44,262 bases of DNA from an uncultured Schlesneria sp. Its GTDB lineage: Bacteria; Planctomycetota; Planctomycetia; Planctomycetales; Planctomycetaceae. The stretch lies in the NCBI GenBank assembly GCA_903858935.1, contig CAIOKO010000230.1, positions 1-44,262 of the forward strand, in the 5' to 3' direction. This document shows positions 17,848-26,734 of the stretch, piece by piece. Position numbers and translations under genes: made by a program. The notes under the pieces are model-generated. The model searched no databases. It was not told the DNA's origin and was given only the letters and a program-made list of their open reading frames with translations. The first letter of the stretch is position 1; every line of letters starts with the position of its first letter.

Positions 17848-18612
17848 ATGAAGACGAAACCTGTTATCGGTATCAATGGCGATTATCGGCCTGCCCGTAA
17901 GGACGCATTGGCGCTGAGTTGGTTCAATACCGGGTATTACGATTCAATCAACACTGCGGGTGGGTTGCCAATGCTGATTCCTCCGCACGCGAGTGATGAT
18001 GATTTGAGGCAAACTCTTGATATGTGTGATGGCGTTGTGCTTGCTGGGTGTTCCATGGATTTGGATCCAATGCGGTTGGGGATGGAGCCACATCCTCACA
18101 CACGACCGATGCCCGTCCGCCGTGAAGACTTTGATCGTCGCATGGCTAAGCTCGCCGTCGAAATGCGACTGCCGATTCTTGCCATTGGCTCCGGTATGCA
18201 GACCTTGAACGTTATCTGTGGCGGTACATTGATTCAGCACATTCCTGAAGCTGTACCCCGTGCTTTGCACCACCGTGATCCCGTTGAGCGACATAATCGG
18301 CACATTATTGAGATCGTCGAAGGGACTCGTTGCTGGGATATTTACGGGCCTGGTGAAATTCGTGTCAACAGCGAACATCACATGGCAGTAAACCGCCTTG
18401 CGAGCTGTTTCAAGGCCTCAGCTCATGCACCCGACGGCGTGATCGAATGCTACGAGTCCACTGATGCCGAATGGTTCTGTCTGGGGGTTCAGTGGCATCC
18501 TGAAGACGACACGGCTTCGGCTTTGGATATGCAGGTCTTCCAGGAGTTCATGTCTGCTGCACACGGCAGTGAGCCAACGATCCTTAAGATGCCTCAGCGC
18601 GTTGCAGCTTGA
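17848..18612 (+). CDS. Peptidase C26 / class I glutamine amidotransferase-fold protein lacking the Cys nucleophile
   Basis: 254 residues; ATG 17848 with AAAAAAAGGG upstream (the open frame extends 107 codons further but without a start signal). The fold is that of gamma-glutamyl-gamma-aminobutyrate hydrolases (PuuD-like): PVIGINGDYRP, YYDSINTAGGLPMLIPP, DGVVLAGCSMDLDP, LPILAIGSGMQTLNV, GGTLIQHIPE, VNSEHHMAVNRLA, GVQWHPED. In the family the nucleophile elbow reads G-I-C-R-G-M-Q; here it reads A-I-G-S-G-M-Q, with Gly114 where the catalytic Cys should be and Ser115 replacing Arg. The His/Glu partners (WHPE, His217 and Glu219) are kept. I infer that it cannot work as a classical Cys hydrolase and is either a pseudoenzyme or uses a different chemistry. 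A terminator follows at 18649. Confidence 0.85.
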   Translation: MKTKPVIGINGDYRPARKDALALSWFNTGYYDSINTAGGLPMLIPPHASDDDLRQTLDMCDGVVLAGCSMDLDPMRLGMEPHPHTRPMPVRREDFDRRMAKLAVEMRLPILAIGSGMQTLNVICGGTLIQHIPEAVPRALHHRDPVERHNRHIIEIVEGTRCWDIYGPGEIRVNSEHHMAVNRLASCFKASAHAPDGVIECYESTDAEWFCLGVQWHPEDDTASALDMQVFQEFMSAAHGSEPTILKMPQRVAA

Positions 18613-18648
18613 TCAGTTGCACGAGACGTTCAATTTGGTTTGGTGTGT

Positions 18649-18688
18649 ACACCCCGGTACAATTGCGTGCCGGGGTGTTTTTGCTTTT
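18649..18688 (+). terminator. Strong rho-independent terminator
   Basis: ACACCCCGGTAC (18649-18660), loop AATTGC, GTGCCGGGGTGT (18667-18678): a 12-bp stem with one G-U wobble, followed by TTTTTGCTTTT. It starts 37 bases after the stop of the C26-like gene and isolates it from the lipid cluster downstream. Confidence 0.9.
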
Positions 18689-18908
18689 GGGACCAGTCTA
18701 TAACGCTTACGAGGTGCAGCCTCGTGTTCGATGGTCAAATTGCGGATCAGAATGATAGTATAACCGAATCCATCGCAAAGTCAGTTTGGAATTCGGTCTG
18801 TATCCTTTTCAAATATCGGGGCTTACGCAATAGTGTGGGTCTTCCGAGGATCTTTTCGCATTACCAGGCTCGATGATTAATCACGTTACGTAAGAGAATG
18901 GCTGCTGG

Positions 18909-21900
18909 ATGAATTCGTCTGTTGATTCTCAGGATAAATCTCCGAGTTATCCCGAGCCCGGTCATGACGATGCAACGGGATATACGACAGAAATAAATGT
19001 GATTCATCACGATGATCGTGCCTTGCCTCATGAAAGACTGGCAACGCGCAGCTTCTTAAGCCTTTTGTTCGTGCAGTTTTTGACAGTTCTTAATGACCAC
19101 ACGTTTCGCTGGCTGGTTGTGCCGATTGCCAAACCTCATCTGGGGCAGGCAGGTAGTTTATCTTTGGGACTGGCAGCGTTCACAATCCCTTTCATTTTGC
19201 TTGCTACTCCTGCTGGATACCTTGCCGATCGGTTTTCCAAAGCTTGGGTGATACGTGCCTGTAAGTCGGCGGAAATTGTCATTATGGGCTTAGGGTTCGT
19301 TGCACTCCTCTCAGGAAACATGACGTTTCTGATTTTGATTGTGGCGATGACAGGTGCTCTCGCCGCACTTTTCTCGCCTGCGAAGTCTGGTTGCGTTCCA
19401 GAGTTGGTTGACGAGCCATTGCTTTCAAAGGCAAATGGTTTGATGGGACTGGTGACAGTCGCACCGGCGGCATTGGGTTTTCTCGTCGGCAACATACTTG
19501 CGGCGTCTGCCCAACCGACGCCGAAGTCGCCGATCACATTGACAGCATTGGTTCCCTCGATGACGGTTGTCATGGGGATTGCCATATTGGGTTGGGTAAT
19601 CAGCTTTGGACTTCGGTCTGTTGTGGCAGCTGACCCGGCCCGAACGATACCGTGGAATCCCTTTGTTGAGACATGGAGTTCGCTCAAGCGTTTGCACGCC
19701 GATACGCCGCTACTCAGGGCTGCGTTAGGAATTGCCTTTTTCTGGATTCTTGCCTCTCTGGCCCAGTTAAATGTGGATCAACTTGGTGCCAAAGACTTGA
19801 GGCTTTCGCAAGAGAAGATTGGCGTGCTCGGGATGATGCTTGTGCTGGGAGTCGGGATTGGCAGCGTCTTGGCAGGGCTTTGGTCTGGTGGACATGTCGA
19901 ATTAGGCATCGTTCCGCTAGGAGCCATCGGCATGGCGTTCTGGTCTGTTATGCTTTGTCTGGCAGGCTGGCGAGGTCAAACGTCACCTGGATCTGCATTC
20001 GTGGCCATTTGTGTTTCGCTGTTTTTTCTCGGTTTAAATGCAGGTCTGTTTGATGTACCGCTTGAGTCTTATTTACAGCGACGAAGTGAGGCTCAGCATT
20101 TAGGGCAGGTTGTCGCTGCGACGAATTTTCTTGCGTTCTCCGGCATTCTCATCATGTCTGGTTTGTACTTTGTTATGATTGACATCTGGAAAATATCGCC
20201 GAGCGTTGTTTTTCTGTTAGCGGGCATAGGAACAATTCCCGTTGCCATTTACATCATTTTGCTGCTGCCGAATGCCACAGTGCGGTTCGTCTTCTGGTTG
20301 ATGGTCAAGCTGTTCTACAAAGTTCGTCCGTATGGACTCGAGAATATTCCTCGAACGGGAGGAACGCTTCTGACTCCCAACCACATCAGTTTTGTTGACG
20401 GAGTCCTGTTGCTGATTACAGTTCCTCGCCCAATTCGATTTATCATTTATGCTGACTTCGTGCAAAACCCAAAGTTGAATTGGCTGGCAAAGATCTTTGA
20501 TGTTATTCCGATTAAAGCCGACTCAGGCCCCAAAACCCTCATTCAATCGTTGCGCACCGCGACTGAAGCACTGCGAAATGGCGAGTTGGTCTGTATTTTC
20601 CCCGAAGGCGCTCTGACTCGTTCAGGCCAGACCCAGCCATTTCAAGGGGGAATGATCAGGATCTTAAAAGGAACAGATGTGCCAGTCATTCCAATCTATC
20701 TTCATGGACTGTGGGGGAGCATCTTCAGTCATCGAGGTGGAAAGGTTTTTTGGAAGTGGCCTCAAAAATGGCGGTATCCAGTTTCGATCATATTTGGTGA
20801 ACCGATCGTTTCACCGCAATCGGCTGTTGAAGTTCGAGATCGTGTGCAACAACTTGGAGCAGACGCTGTGGAAATCGGCAAGACACTGGAACTCACTCCA
20901 GCCCGTATGTTTCTTCGGTCATGTAAGAAAACATTGCGTTCTACCAGATTGGCTGATTCGAGTGGTGTGGAACTCACTGGGGGCAAGCTATTAGCCTCAG
21001 TACTTGCAATGCGTCGAGTTTTATTGCGTGAAGTTCTTGGTGTTGACGAGCAATTTGTAGGGATTCTATTGCCTGCATCAGGGGCGTCCGCAATTGCCAA
21101 CCTTGCGGTGACGCTGGCAGGGCGAAAGGTAGTGAACTTGAACTTCACAACTACTGAAGGTGACATGCGTCATTGCGTGAAGGAAGCAAAAGTCCGACAT
21201 GTTCTCACAAGTAGAAAAATGCTCGAGAAGCAACCGCTCGATCTTGGCGTCGACTTTGTGTTTCTTGAAGACCTGAAAGAAATGATTACGAATTTCGACA
21301 GGCTTGTTGCGGGTTTTTCGGCTTATGTTGTCCCGGCTTATCTTTTGGAAAGGATGATTGGACTGACCCGGATTCGTCCAGACGATATTATTGCGGTGAT
21401 GTTTACGTCGGGATCTACCGGCGAGCCAAAAGGCGTGATGCTGTCGCATCACAACGTCAGTTCCACGGTCGACGCTGCGGATCAGATGTTCAACATCGAG
21501 TCTACTGATTGCATGCTTGGGGTATTGCCGCTTTTTCACTGCTTCGGATATGTCGCCACGTTCTGGCTTCCGTTGTGTGTAACGGCAAAGGTCGTCTTCC
21601 ACTCGAATCCGCTTGACGCGCGAAGGATCGGCGAACTTGTCCACAAATACGGCTCGACAATCATGATCGGCACGCCGACGTTCTTGCGTGGTTATCTCAA
21701 ACGATGCGAGAAAGAGCAGTTTCGGACTTTAGATACCCTTGTTGTCGGTGCAGAGAAGTTGCCGCTCGACCTGGCAGAACAGTTTCGAGAGAAGTTTGGA
21801 ATTCTGCCGTCTGAAGGGTATGGTACGACAGAAACTTCCGGGCCCGCCTGCGTTAATGTTGCAGACCATCGTAATGATCAAATCGACCAGAAGGGAACCA

Positions 21901-22499
21901 AACTGGGGTCCGTCGGACGCCCGATGCCAGGGGTTGTTGTTCGTGCGATCGATCCAGATACCAGGCAACCGTTATCGGTCGGAAAGGAGGGTTTGGTCTG
22001 CGTCAAGGGATCGAACATCATGCTGGGCTATCTGAACCAGCCCGAGAAGACGGCTTCGGTGATCCAGGATGGCTGGTACGAAACCGGAGATATGGGATTC
22101 GTGGACGACGAGGGCTTTGTTCACATTACAGGTCGACTCAGCCGTTTTTCCAAGGTTGGTGGAGAAATGGTTCCGCATTTGAGAATTGAAGAAAGCTTAT
22201 TGCGGATTATCGAGGACCCCGCGAACACAGATACCGGTATTCCACTTGCCGTGACGTCCGTTCCTGATGCAAAGAAGGGAGAGCGACTGGTTGTTCTGCA
22301 CAAACCTTTTGCAAAGTCCGTCAAACAAGTGATCGATGAACTTGCAGCCACGGGACTTCCCACTCTATGGCTCCCGTCTTCTGACGGTTTTGTCGAAGTT
22401 AGCGAAATCCCCATCCTTGGGACGGGAAAGCTGGATCTGAAGGGAGTCAAGCAGCTAGCGCTGGATGCAACTGAGAAACAGCTTGACGCCAAGACGTGA
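18909..22499 (+). CDS. LplT-PlsC-acyl-ACP/CoA synthetase triple fusion (Aas-type)
   Basis: 1196 residues; ATG 18909. Three modules: residues about 45-430 are a 10-12 helix MFS transporter like the lysophospholipid flippase LplT (VLNDHTFRWLVVPIAK, AGYLADRFSK); about 445-630 a PlsC acyltransferase with HX4D in NHISFVDG (His at about 492) and the acceptor motif FPEGALTRSGQ; about 660-1190 an AMP-forming acyl synthetase with FTSGSTGEPKGVMLSHHN (about 833), GYGTTETSGPA (about 970), GWYETGDMGFVDDEGF, and the catalytic Lys in GTGKLDLKG. The architecture corresponds to LplT plus bifunctional Aas of Proteobacteria in one chain: import of lysophospholipids across the inner membrane, activation of a fatty acid, and reacylation. 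The synthetase module is duplicated in the next gene, 124 bases downstream. Confidence 0.93.
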   Translation: MNSSVDSQDKSPSYPEPGHDDATGYTTEINVIHHDDRALPHERLATRSFLSLLFVQFLTVLNDHTFRWLVVPIAKPHLGQAGSLSLGLAAFTIPFILLATPAGYLADRFSKAWVIRACKSAEIVIMGLGFVALLSGNMTFLILIVAMTGALAALFSPAKSGCVPELVDEPLLSKANGLMGLVTVAPAALGFLVGNILAASAQPTPKSPITLTALVPSMTVVMGIAILGWVISFGLRSVVAADPARTIPWNPFVETWSSLKRLHADTPLLRAALGIAFFWILASLAQLNVDQLGAKDLRLSQEKIGVLGMMLVLGVGIGSVLAGLWSGGHVELGIVPLGAIGMAFWSVMLCLAGWRGQTSPGSAFVAICVSLFFLGLNAGLFDVPLESYLQRRSEAQHLGQVVAATNFLAFSGILIMSGLYFVMIDIWKISPSVVFLLAGIGTIPVAIYIILLLPNATVRFVFWLMVKLFYKVRPYGLENIPRTGGTLLTPNHISFVDGVLLLITVPRPIRFIIYADFVQNPKLNWLAKIFDVIPIKADSGPKTLIQSLRTATEALRNGELVCIFPEGALTRSGQTQPFQGGMIRILKGTDVPVIPIYLHGLWGSIFSHRGGKVFWKWPQKWRYPVSIIFGEPIVSPQSAVEVRDRVQQLGADAVEIGKTLELTPARMFLRSCKKTLRSTRLADSSGVELTGGKLLASVLAMRRVLLREVLGVDEQFVGILLPASGASAIANLAVTLAGRKVVNLNFTTTEGDMRHCVKEAKVRHVLTSRKMLEKQPLDLGVDFVFLEDLKEMITNFDRLVAGFSAYVVPAYLLERMIGLTRIRPDDIIAVMFTSGSTGEPKGVMLSHHNVSSTVDAADQMFNIESTDCMLGVLPLFHCFGYVATFWLPLCVTAKVVFHSNPLDARRIGELVHKYGSTIMIGTPTFLRGYLKRCEKEQFRTLDTLVVGAEKLPLDLAEQFREKFGILPSEGYGTTETSGPACVNVADHRNDQIDQKGTKLGSVGRPMPGVVVRAIDPDTRQPLSVGKEGLVCVKGSNIMLGYLNQPEKTASVIQDGWYETGDMGFVDDEGFVHITGRLSRFSKVGGEMVPHLRIEESLLRIIEDPANTDTGIPLAVTSVPDAKKGERLVVLHKPFAKSVKQVIDELAATGLPTLWLPSSDGFVEVSEIPILGTGKLDLKGVKQLALDATEKQLDAKT
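22083..22129 (+). repeat. 47-bp exact direct repeat, copy 1 (within synthetase domain)
   Basis: This stretch of the fusion gene, encoding TGDMGFVDDEGFVHI, is identical base for base to 23839-23885 in the next gene. The surrounding sequence is only moderately conserved at DNA level, including at third codon positions. Confidence 0.9.
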
Positions 22500-22623
22500 C
22501 GTACAGTCGTCAGAACGTCATTTCTTTCCATTTCAAAATAATCCGCTGGAAAATACCGGATTGGCAAAAATATGCCGACTCTGTTGAACCAGTCAAACCA
22601 TTCTGTATTCAGGATCTGTCGTA

Positions 22624-24249
22624 GTGAAAGTGAACAAGCCCACTGAATTGACGCCTGCTCGTCTCTTTCTGCGATCATGCAAGAAATCATTGAGTGAGAT
22701 TCGAATTGCGGATTCAAGTGGCGTCCAGATGACAGGAGGCAAACTCTTGTCATCGGTGATGGCGATTCGTCGAGTGCTGCTTCGTGACGTCCTTGGCGTA
22801 AATGAGCAGTTTGTCGGAATTCTATTACCCGCGACGGCAGCATCTGCGATCACTAACCTTGCCGTTACTATGGCTGGACGTACCGCAGTCAACTTGAACT
22901 TCACGACGACTGAGGCGGACATGCGCCATTGTGTCAAAGATGCTGGCGTACGACACGTACTCACAAGCAAGAAAATGTTGGAGAAGAAGCATTTCGATCT
23001 TGGAGTGGAATATGTCTTCCTCGAAGATCTCAAAGAGAAGGTCACAAACTTTGACAAAATTATCGCCGGTGTCGCCGCGTATGTAGTTCCCTCCGTCTTG
23101 TTGGAAAGGATCATCGGTCTGACTCGGGTTGCCCCGTCAGACATCATCGCCGTCATCTTTACGTCTGGCTCCACGGGAGAGCCCAAGGGTGTGATGCTTT
23201 CGCAACACAACGTGAGTGCAACGGTTGAAGCCGCAGACCAGGTCTTTAATATCAAACGCAGCGATTGCGTTTTGGGGATCTTGCCTTTATTTCACTGTTT
23301 TGGGTATGTCGCAGCGTTCTGGTTGCCCCTTTGTGTCAATGCGAAGGTTGTTTTTCATTTTAATCCTCTCGACGCCCGGCAGATTGGTGAATTGGCTGAT
23401 CAGCATCGAGCAACAATCTTGTTCGGCACGCCGACATTTCTGAGAGGTTATCTTAAGCGGTGCGATAAAGAGCAGTTCCGTACGCTTGACCTCGTTGTGG
23501 TTGGTGCTGAAAAAATGCCACTTGATCTGGCGCAACAGTTTTTTGAAAAATTTGGTGTTCAACCGTCTGAAGGCTATGGAACGACCGAGACGTCCGGTCC
23601 TGCGTGTGTTAACGTCGCTGACCATCGCAGCGGAAATCTCCCTCAGAAGGGGACCAAACTCGGTTCCGTCGGTCGCCCAATGCCAGGTGTAATGGCTCGT
23701 GCGATTGATCCGAATACAAAGCTTCCCCTTCCATCAGGCGGTGTCGGTATCGTCTGCATTAAGGGAATTAACATTATGCTGGGTTATTTGAATCAGCCTG
23801 AGAAGACGGCATCGGTGATTCAGGATGGCTGGTACGAGACCGGAGATATGGGATTCGTGGACGACGAGGGCTTTGTTCACATTACTGGCCGACTCAGCCG
23901 ATTTTCGAAGATTGGCGGAGAAATGGTACCGCATCTGAGGATCGAAGAAAGCCTATTAAGAATTGTCGAAGACCCGACAAACACCGATGCCGGTATTCCA
24001 CTTGCCGTGACATCGGTTCCTGACCCTAAGAAGGGAGAGCGGCTCATTGTTTTACACAAGCCGCTGGTGAAATCAGTCAAGCAAGTAATCAATGAACTGG
24101 CCGAAACGGGACTTCCAACGCTTTGGATTCCGTCGCATGATGGCTTCGTCGAAGTCGAAGAAATACCAATCCTTGGTACAGGCAAGCTTGACCTGAAAGG
24201 GATAAAAAAGGCAGCATTAGACTTTGCGGGGATGAGTCATTCGGGATAG
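22624..24249 (+). CDS. Stand-alone AMP-forming acyl synthetase, tandem paralogue of the preceding fusion's C-terminal domain
   Basis: 541 residues from a GTG at 22624 (AGGA a few bases upstream). It is colinear with about residues 656-1196 of the upstream fusion, beginning exactly at the domain boundary: TELTPARLFLRSCKKSL here, LELTPARMFLRSCKKTL there. By eye roughly three quarters of residues are identical. All adenylation motifs are intact: FTSGSTGEPKGVMLSQHN (about 178), GYGTTETSGPACVNVADH, YETGDMGFVDDEGF, GRLSRFSKIGGEM, GTGKLDLKG. It lacks the transporter and acyltransferase parts and has no membrane segment, so it should act in the cytoplasm, activating a carboxylate to the adenylate and then to a thioester. 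Substrate differences from the fusion cannot be read from sequence alone. Confidence 0.92.
   Translation: MKVNKPTELTPARLFLRSCKKSLSEIRIADSSGVQMTGGKLLSSVMAIRRVLLRDVLGVNEQFVGILLPATAASAITNLAVTMAGRTAVNLNFTTTEADMRHCVKDAGVRHVLTSKKMLEKKHFDLGVEYVFLEDLKEKVTNFDKIIAGVAAYVVPSVLLERIIGLTRVAPSDIIAVIFTSGSTGEPKGVMLSQHNVSATVEAADQVFNIKRSDCVLGILPLFHCFGYVAAFWLPLCVNAKVVFHFNPLDARQIGELADQHRATILFGTPTFLRGYLKRCDKEQFRTLDLVVVGAEKMPLDLAQQFFEKFGVQPSEGYGTTETSGPACVNVADHRSGNLPQKGTKLGSVGRPMPGVMARAIDPNTKLPLPSGGVGIVCIKGINIMLGYLNQPEKTASVIQDGWYETGDMGFVDDEGFVHITGRLSRFSKIGGEMVPHLRIEESLLRIVEDPTNTDAGIPLAVTSVPDPKKGERLIVLHKPLVKSVKQVINELAETGLPTLWIPSHDGFVEVEEIPILGTGKLDLKGIKKAALDFAGMSHSG
23839..23885 (+). repeat. 47-bp exact direct repeat, copy 2
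   Basis: Identical to 22083-22129. See the entry there; encodes the same peptide in the paralogous synthetase. Confidence 0.9.
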
Positions 24250-24305
24250 ACGTGAACTTAAACGGTTGTGCGAAATGTTGATCCTGGTATCTCGGCGGTC
24301 CGTTG

Positions 24306-24632
24306 ATGTTTAACTGGTTCAAACGCGCGTTTTCAATGGAAGTGTCGAACTCGCCACTCCCCTCCCCGGCGCAAGCCGTTGCGATCGACGCGGTTTGTCG
24401 AGAGATTGTTCGGCGACAGATGACATTGCCGGCTCAAATGCTTTTTCAGTCATCAGCCCCACTTCATTTTTTAGGCGGACAGACATTACGATTCTTTGAA
24501 CCTGTGCTTGCTGCGGTTCTTGACCCTGCTGGAATCCGCGATTTCGCGTCATTTCTGGAACAGCGAGGAGCCCTAGAGTACATTTGCCGGCGATTAGAGG
24601 ATTTACATGTAAATATTGAGACCAAAGCTTAA
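24306..24632 (+). CDS. Small protein of unknown function
   Basis: 108 residues from ATG 24306 (a TTG one codon earlier is also in frame; ribosome-binding site weak). Begins MFNWFKRAFSMEVSNSPL; the rest is probably all-helical with a conserved-looking core DAVCREIVRRQMTLPAQMLFQSS (broken here only by reading) and FFEPVLAAVLDPAGIRDFASFLEQRGALEYICRRLEDL. No signal peptide or transmembrane helix. It sits 56 bases after the synthetase and 85 bases before the GlmL-like gene on the same strand. The phrase QMLFQSSAPLHFLGGQTLRFFEPVL suggests a small soluble partner protein, but I do not know the family. Confidence 0.6.
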   Translation: MFNWFKRAFSMEVSNSPLPSPAQAVAIDAVCREIVRRQMTLPAQMLFQSSAPLHFLGGQTLRFFEPVLAAVLDPAGIRDFASFLEQRGALEYICRRLEDLHVNIETKA

Positions 24633-24717
24633 ATCAAAAAAGTACCACATCACATATTTTGAGATGGTCCGTTAAGATTTTAATTTGAACTAATTGCCTT
24701 CAACGATCGGCCTCGCA

Positions 24718-26562
24718 ATGCCACTTGATCAATTCGGTACTTCAGATTTGCTTGTGCGTTCCCCCGATCCAGAGTCATTGCAAGTCATCCTGGCGACAGA
24801 TTGCGGTAGTACTACGACAAAAGCCATATTGATCGAAAAAATTGATGGCGTTTATCGGCAAACTTACCGTGGTGAAGCTCCGACAACCGTCGAAGAGCCT
24901 ACCGCCGATGTGACAATTGGCGTTGTTAATGCTGCCACCGAGGTTGGAGAGTTGGCTGGTCGTCGTTTGATAGATGAGCATGGTCAAATCATTAGACCCG
25001 CACGAGACAATGAAGGCTGCGACATTTATATTTCGACTTCAAGCGCGGGTGGCGGATTACAGATGCTTGTTGCTGGAGTGGTTCGTGAGATGACTGCAGC
25101 CAGTGCCGAAAGAGCGGCGCTTGGTGCTGGTGCAATCGTCATGGAGACTTTGGCGTCGAACGATAAGCGAAAACCCTTCGAACAGATTCAACGAATTCGA
25201 GAATTACGGCCGGACATGATCCTTCTCGCTGGGGGAACTGATGGAGGAACAACGTCTCATGTTGTTCAATTGGCGGAATTAATTGCTCCAGCAAAGCCTC
25301 AGCCACGGTTTGGCGGGCAATACAAAATGCCCCTGATTTTTGCCGGAAATCAAGAGGCTGCGTCGCTTGTCGCTGAGGTACTCAGCGAATCCGTTGAATT
25401 ATCAATTGTCCCCAATGTTCGTCCAGTCCTTGAACGCGAGGAACTCGGACCGGCTCGCGATTGTGTTCATGATTTGTTTCTCGAGCACGTGATGGCTCAT
25501 GCACCAGGTTACGATAAACTTATCGCTTGGGCAGACGCTCCGATTATGCCGACTCCCGGAGCGGTGGGTGATATTTTGAAAACAATTGCGGAGGTTCAAG
25601 GCATCAATGCTGTTGGCGTCGATATTGGCGGGGCAACAACAGATGTATTTTCAGTCTTTGGTGGTGTTTTCAATCGAACGGTCAGCGCGAATCTGGGTAT
25701 GAGCTACTCCATTTCTAATGTCCTGGCAGAAGCCACTTTGCCAAAGATTTTGCGGTGGGTGCCTTATGATTGTGATGAGCGGGAATTGCGGAACCGCGTA
25801 AAGAACAAGATGATTCGTCCGACGACAATCCCACAAACACTGGATGCGCTGATGTTCGAGCAAGCCGTGGCGCGTGAAGCGTTGCGGCTTTCGTATTTGC
25901 AGCATCAAAAGTTTGCAACGACTTTGGTCGGCGTGCAGCAGCAACGATCGATCGGTGACGCGTTTGGTCAACAGAGCGGACCCAGATCGATCGTCGACAA
26001 CATGGCTGTCGACTTGCTGGTTGGTTCAGGGGGAGTTCTCTCGCATGCGCCCCGTATGGAGCAAACGGCCATGATGCTGATCGACGCATTTGAACCTGAA
26101 GGGATCACTCGACTGGCCAAGGACAGCATCTTCATGATGCCGCATCTTGGAGTCCTCGCATCCGTGCACCCTCGGGCTGCCATGGAAGTCTTCGAGCGTG
26201 ACTGTCTTGTTTATCTTGGGACGTGTATCGCTCCAAACGGACAACCAAAACCAGGTCAGCCTGTTTGCCACTATACGTTTGAAGGCGAATTACAAGAGTC
26301 TGGTGAATTACGAGGAGGCGAAATTATCAGACTACGACTGGATGTGGGCCAAATCGCTCAAGTTGTTTTGCAGCCAGCCCGTGGTTTTGATGTCGGATCG
26401 GGTCCAGGGAAGATGCGTTCGGCAATGGTTCATGGTGGAACCGTCGGTATCATACTTGATGGTCGTGGCAGGTCACTTGAATTACCAGTCGACCGCACGA
26501 AGTGTCGCGAATTGGTGGTCAAATGGAACAGGGTAATCGATATGTACCCGGAAAGTCATTGA
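24718..26562 (+). CDS. GlmL/MutL-like ASKHA protein (glutamate mutase accessory family)
   Basis: 614 residues from ATG 24718; a TTG eight codons earlier is possible and neither has a good ribosome-binding site. The protein matches the GlmL (MutL) family, ASKHA-fold proteins encoded with adenosylcobalamin-dependent glutamate mutase: LATDCGSTTTKAILIE (phosphate loop, about 23-38), STSSAGGGLQMLVAGVVREMTAASAERAALGAGA, DMILLAGGTDGG, GVDIGGATTDVFSV (second phosphate loop) and a C-terminal GSGPGKMRSAMV. In GlmL-bearing clusters the neighbours are glmS and glmE; neither is present here, and the gene follows the acyl-synthetase paralogue and a 108-residue protein. Its function in this setting is unknown; a chaperone or ATPase role is inferred from the fold. 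Confidence 0.85.
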   Translation: MPLDQFGTSDLLVRSPDPESLQVILATDCGSTTTKAILIEKIDGVYRQTYRGEAPTTVEEPTADVTIGVVNAATEVGELAGRRLIDEHGQIIRPARDNEGCDIYISTSSAGGGLQMLVAGVVREMTAASAERAALGAGAIVMETLASNDKRKPFEQIQRIRELRPDMILLAGGTDGGTTSHVVQLAELIAPAKPQPRFGGQYKMPLIFAGNQEAASLVAEVLSESVELSIVPNVRPVLEREELGPARDCVHDLFLEHVMAHAPGYDKLIAWADAPIMPTPGAVGDILKTIAEVQGINAVGVDIGGATTDVFSVFGGVFNRTVSANLGMSYSISNVLAEATLPKILRWVPYDCDERELRNRVKNKMIRPTTIPQTLDALMFEQAVAREALRLSYLQHQKFATTLVGVQQQRSIGDAFGQQSGPRSIVDNMAVDLLVGSGGVLSHAPRMEQTAMMLIDAFEPEGITRLAKDSIFMMPHLGVLASVHPRAAMEVFERDCLVYLGTCIAPNGQPKPGQPVCHYTFEGELQESGELRGGEIIRLRLDVGQIAQVVLQPARGFDVGSGPGKMRSAMVHGGTVGIILDGRGRSLELPVDRTKCRELVVKWNRVIDMYPESH

Positions 26563-26734
26563 ATTCACCCCTCGTACCTTTCGTGCATCGGTTTGCGCTG
26601 CGTGGGCTGACGGCAGATTCATTACTAGCCCTGAGTTGCAATTCAACCGCCTCGTTCCGTCGCGAACTTTCAGCCATGTGCCTATAATCCGCGCGATTCT
26701 TCGAACAGTGAACATTCGAAAAGGAGTATTGTGA

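Noticed and set aside
22500-22623. Remnant of an acyltransferase domain ahead of the second synthetase
   Set aside because: Translation of the 124-base spacer shows no PlsC sequence, so the second gene is a domain-level copy and not a frameshifted full fusion.
22121-23255. Long minus-strand open frames over the synthetase genes (also 20762-21166 and 23877-24185)
   Set aside because: The same antisense frames recur in both paralogues only because the sense genes are related; no family features.
24718-26562. A B12-dependent glutamate mutase operon
   Set aside because: Only the GlmL-like gene is present; no GlmS/GlmE or B12-binding DxHxxG motif seen nearby.
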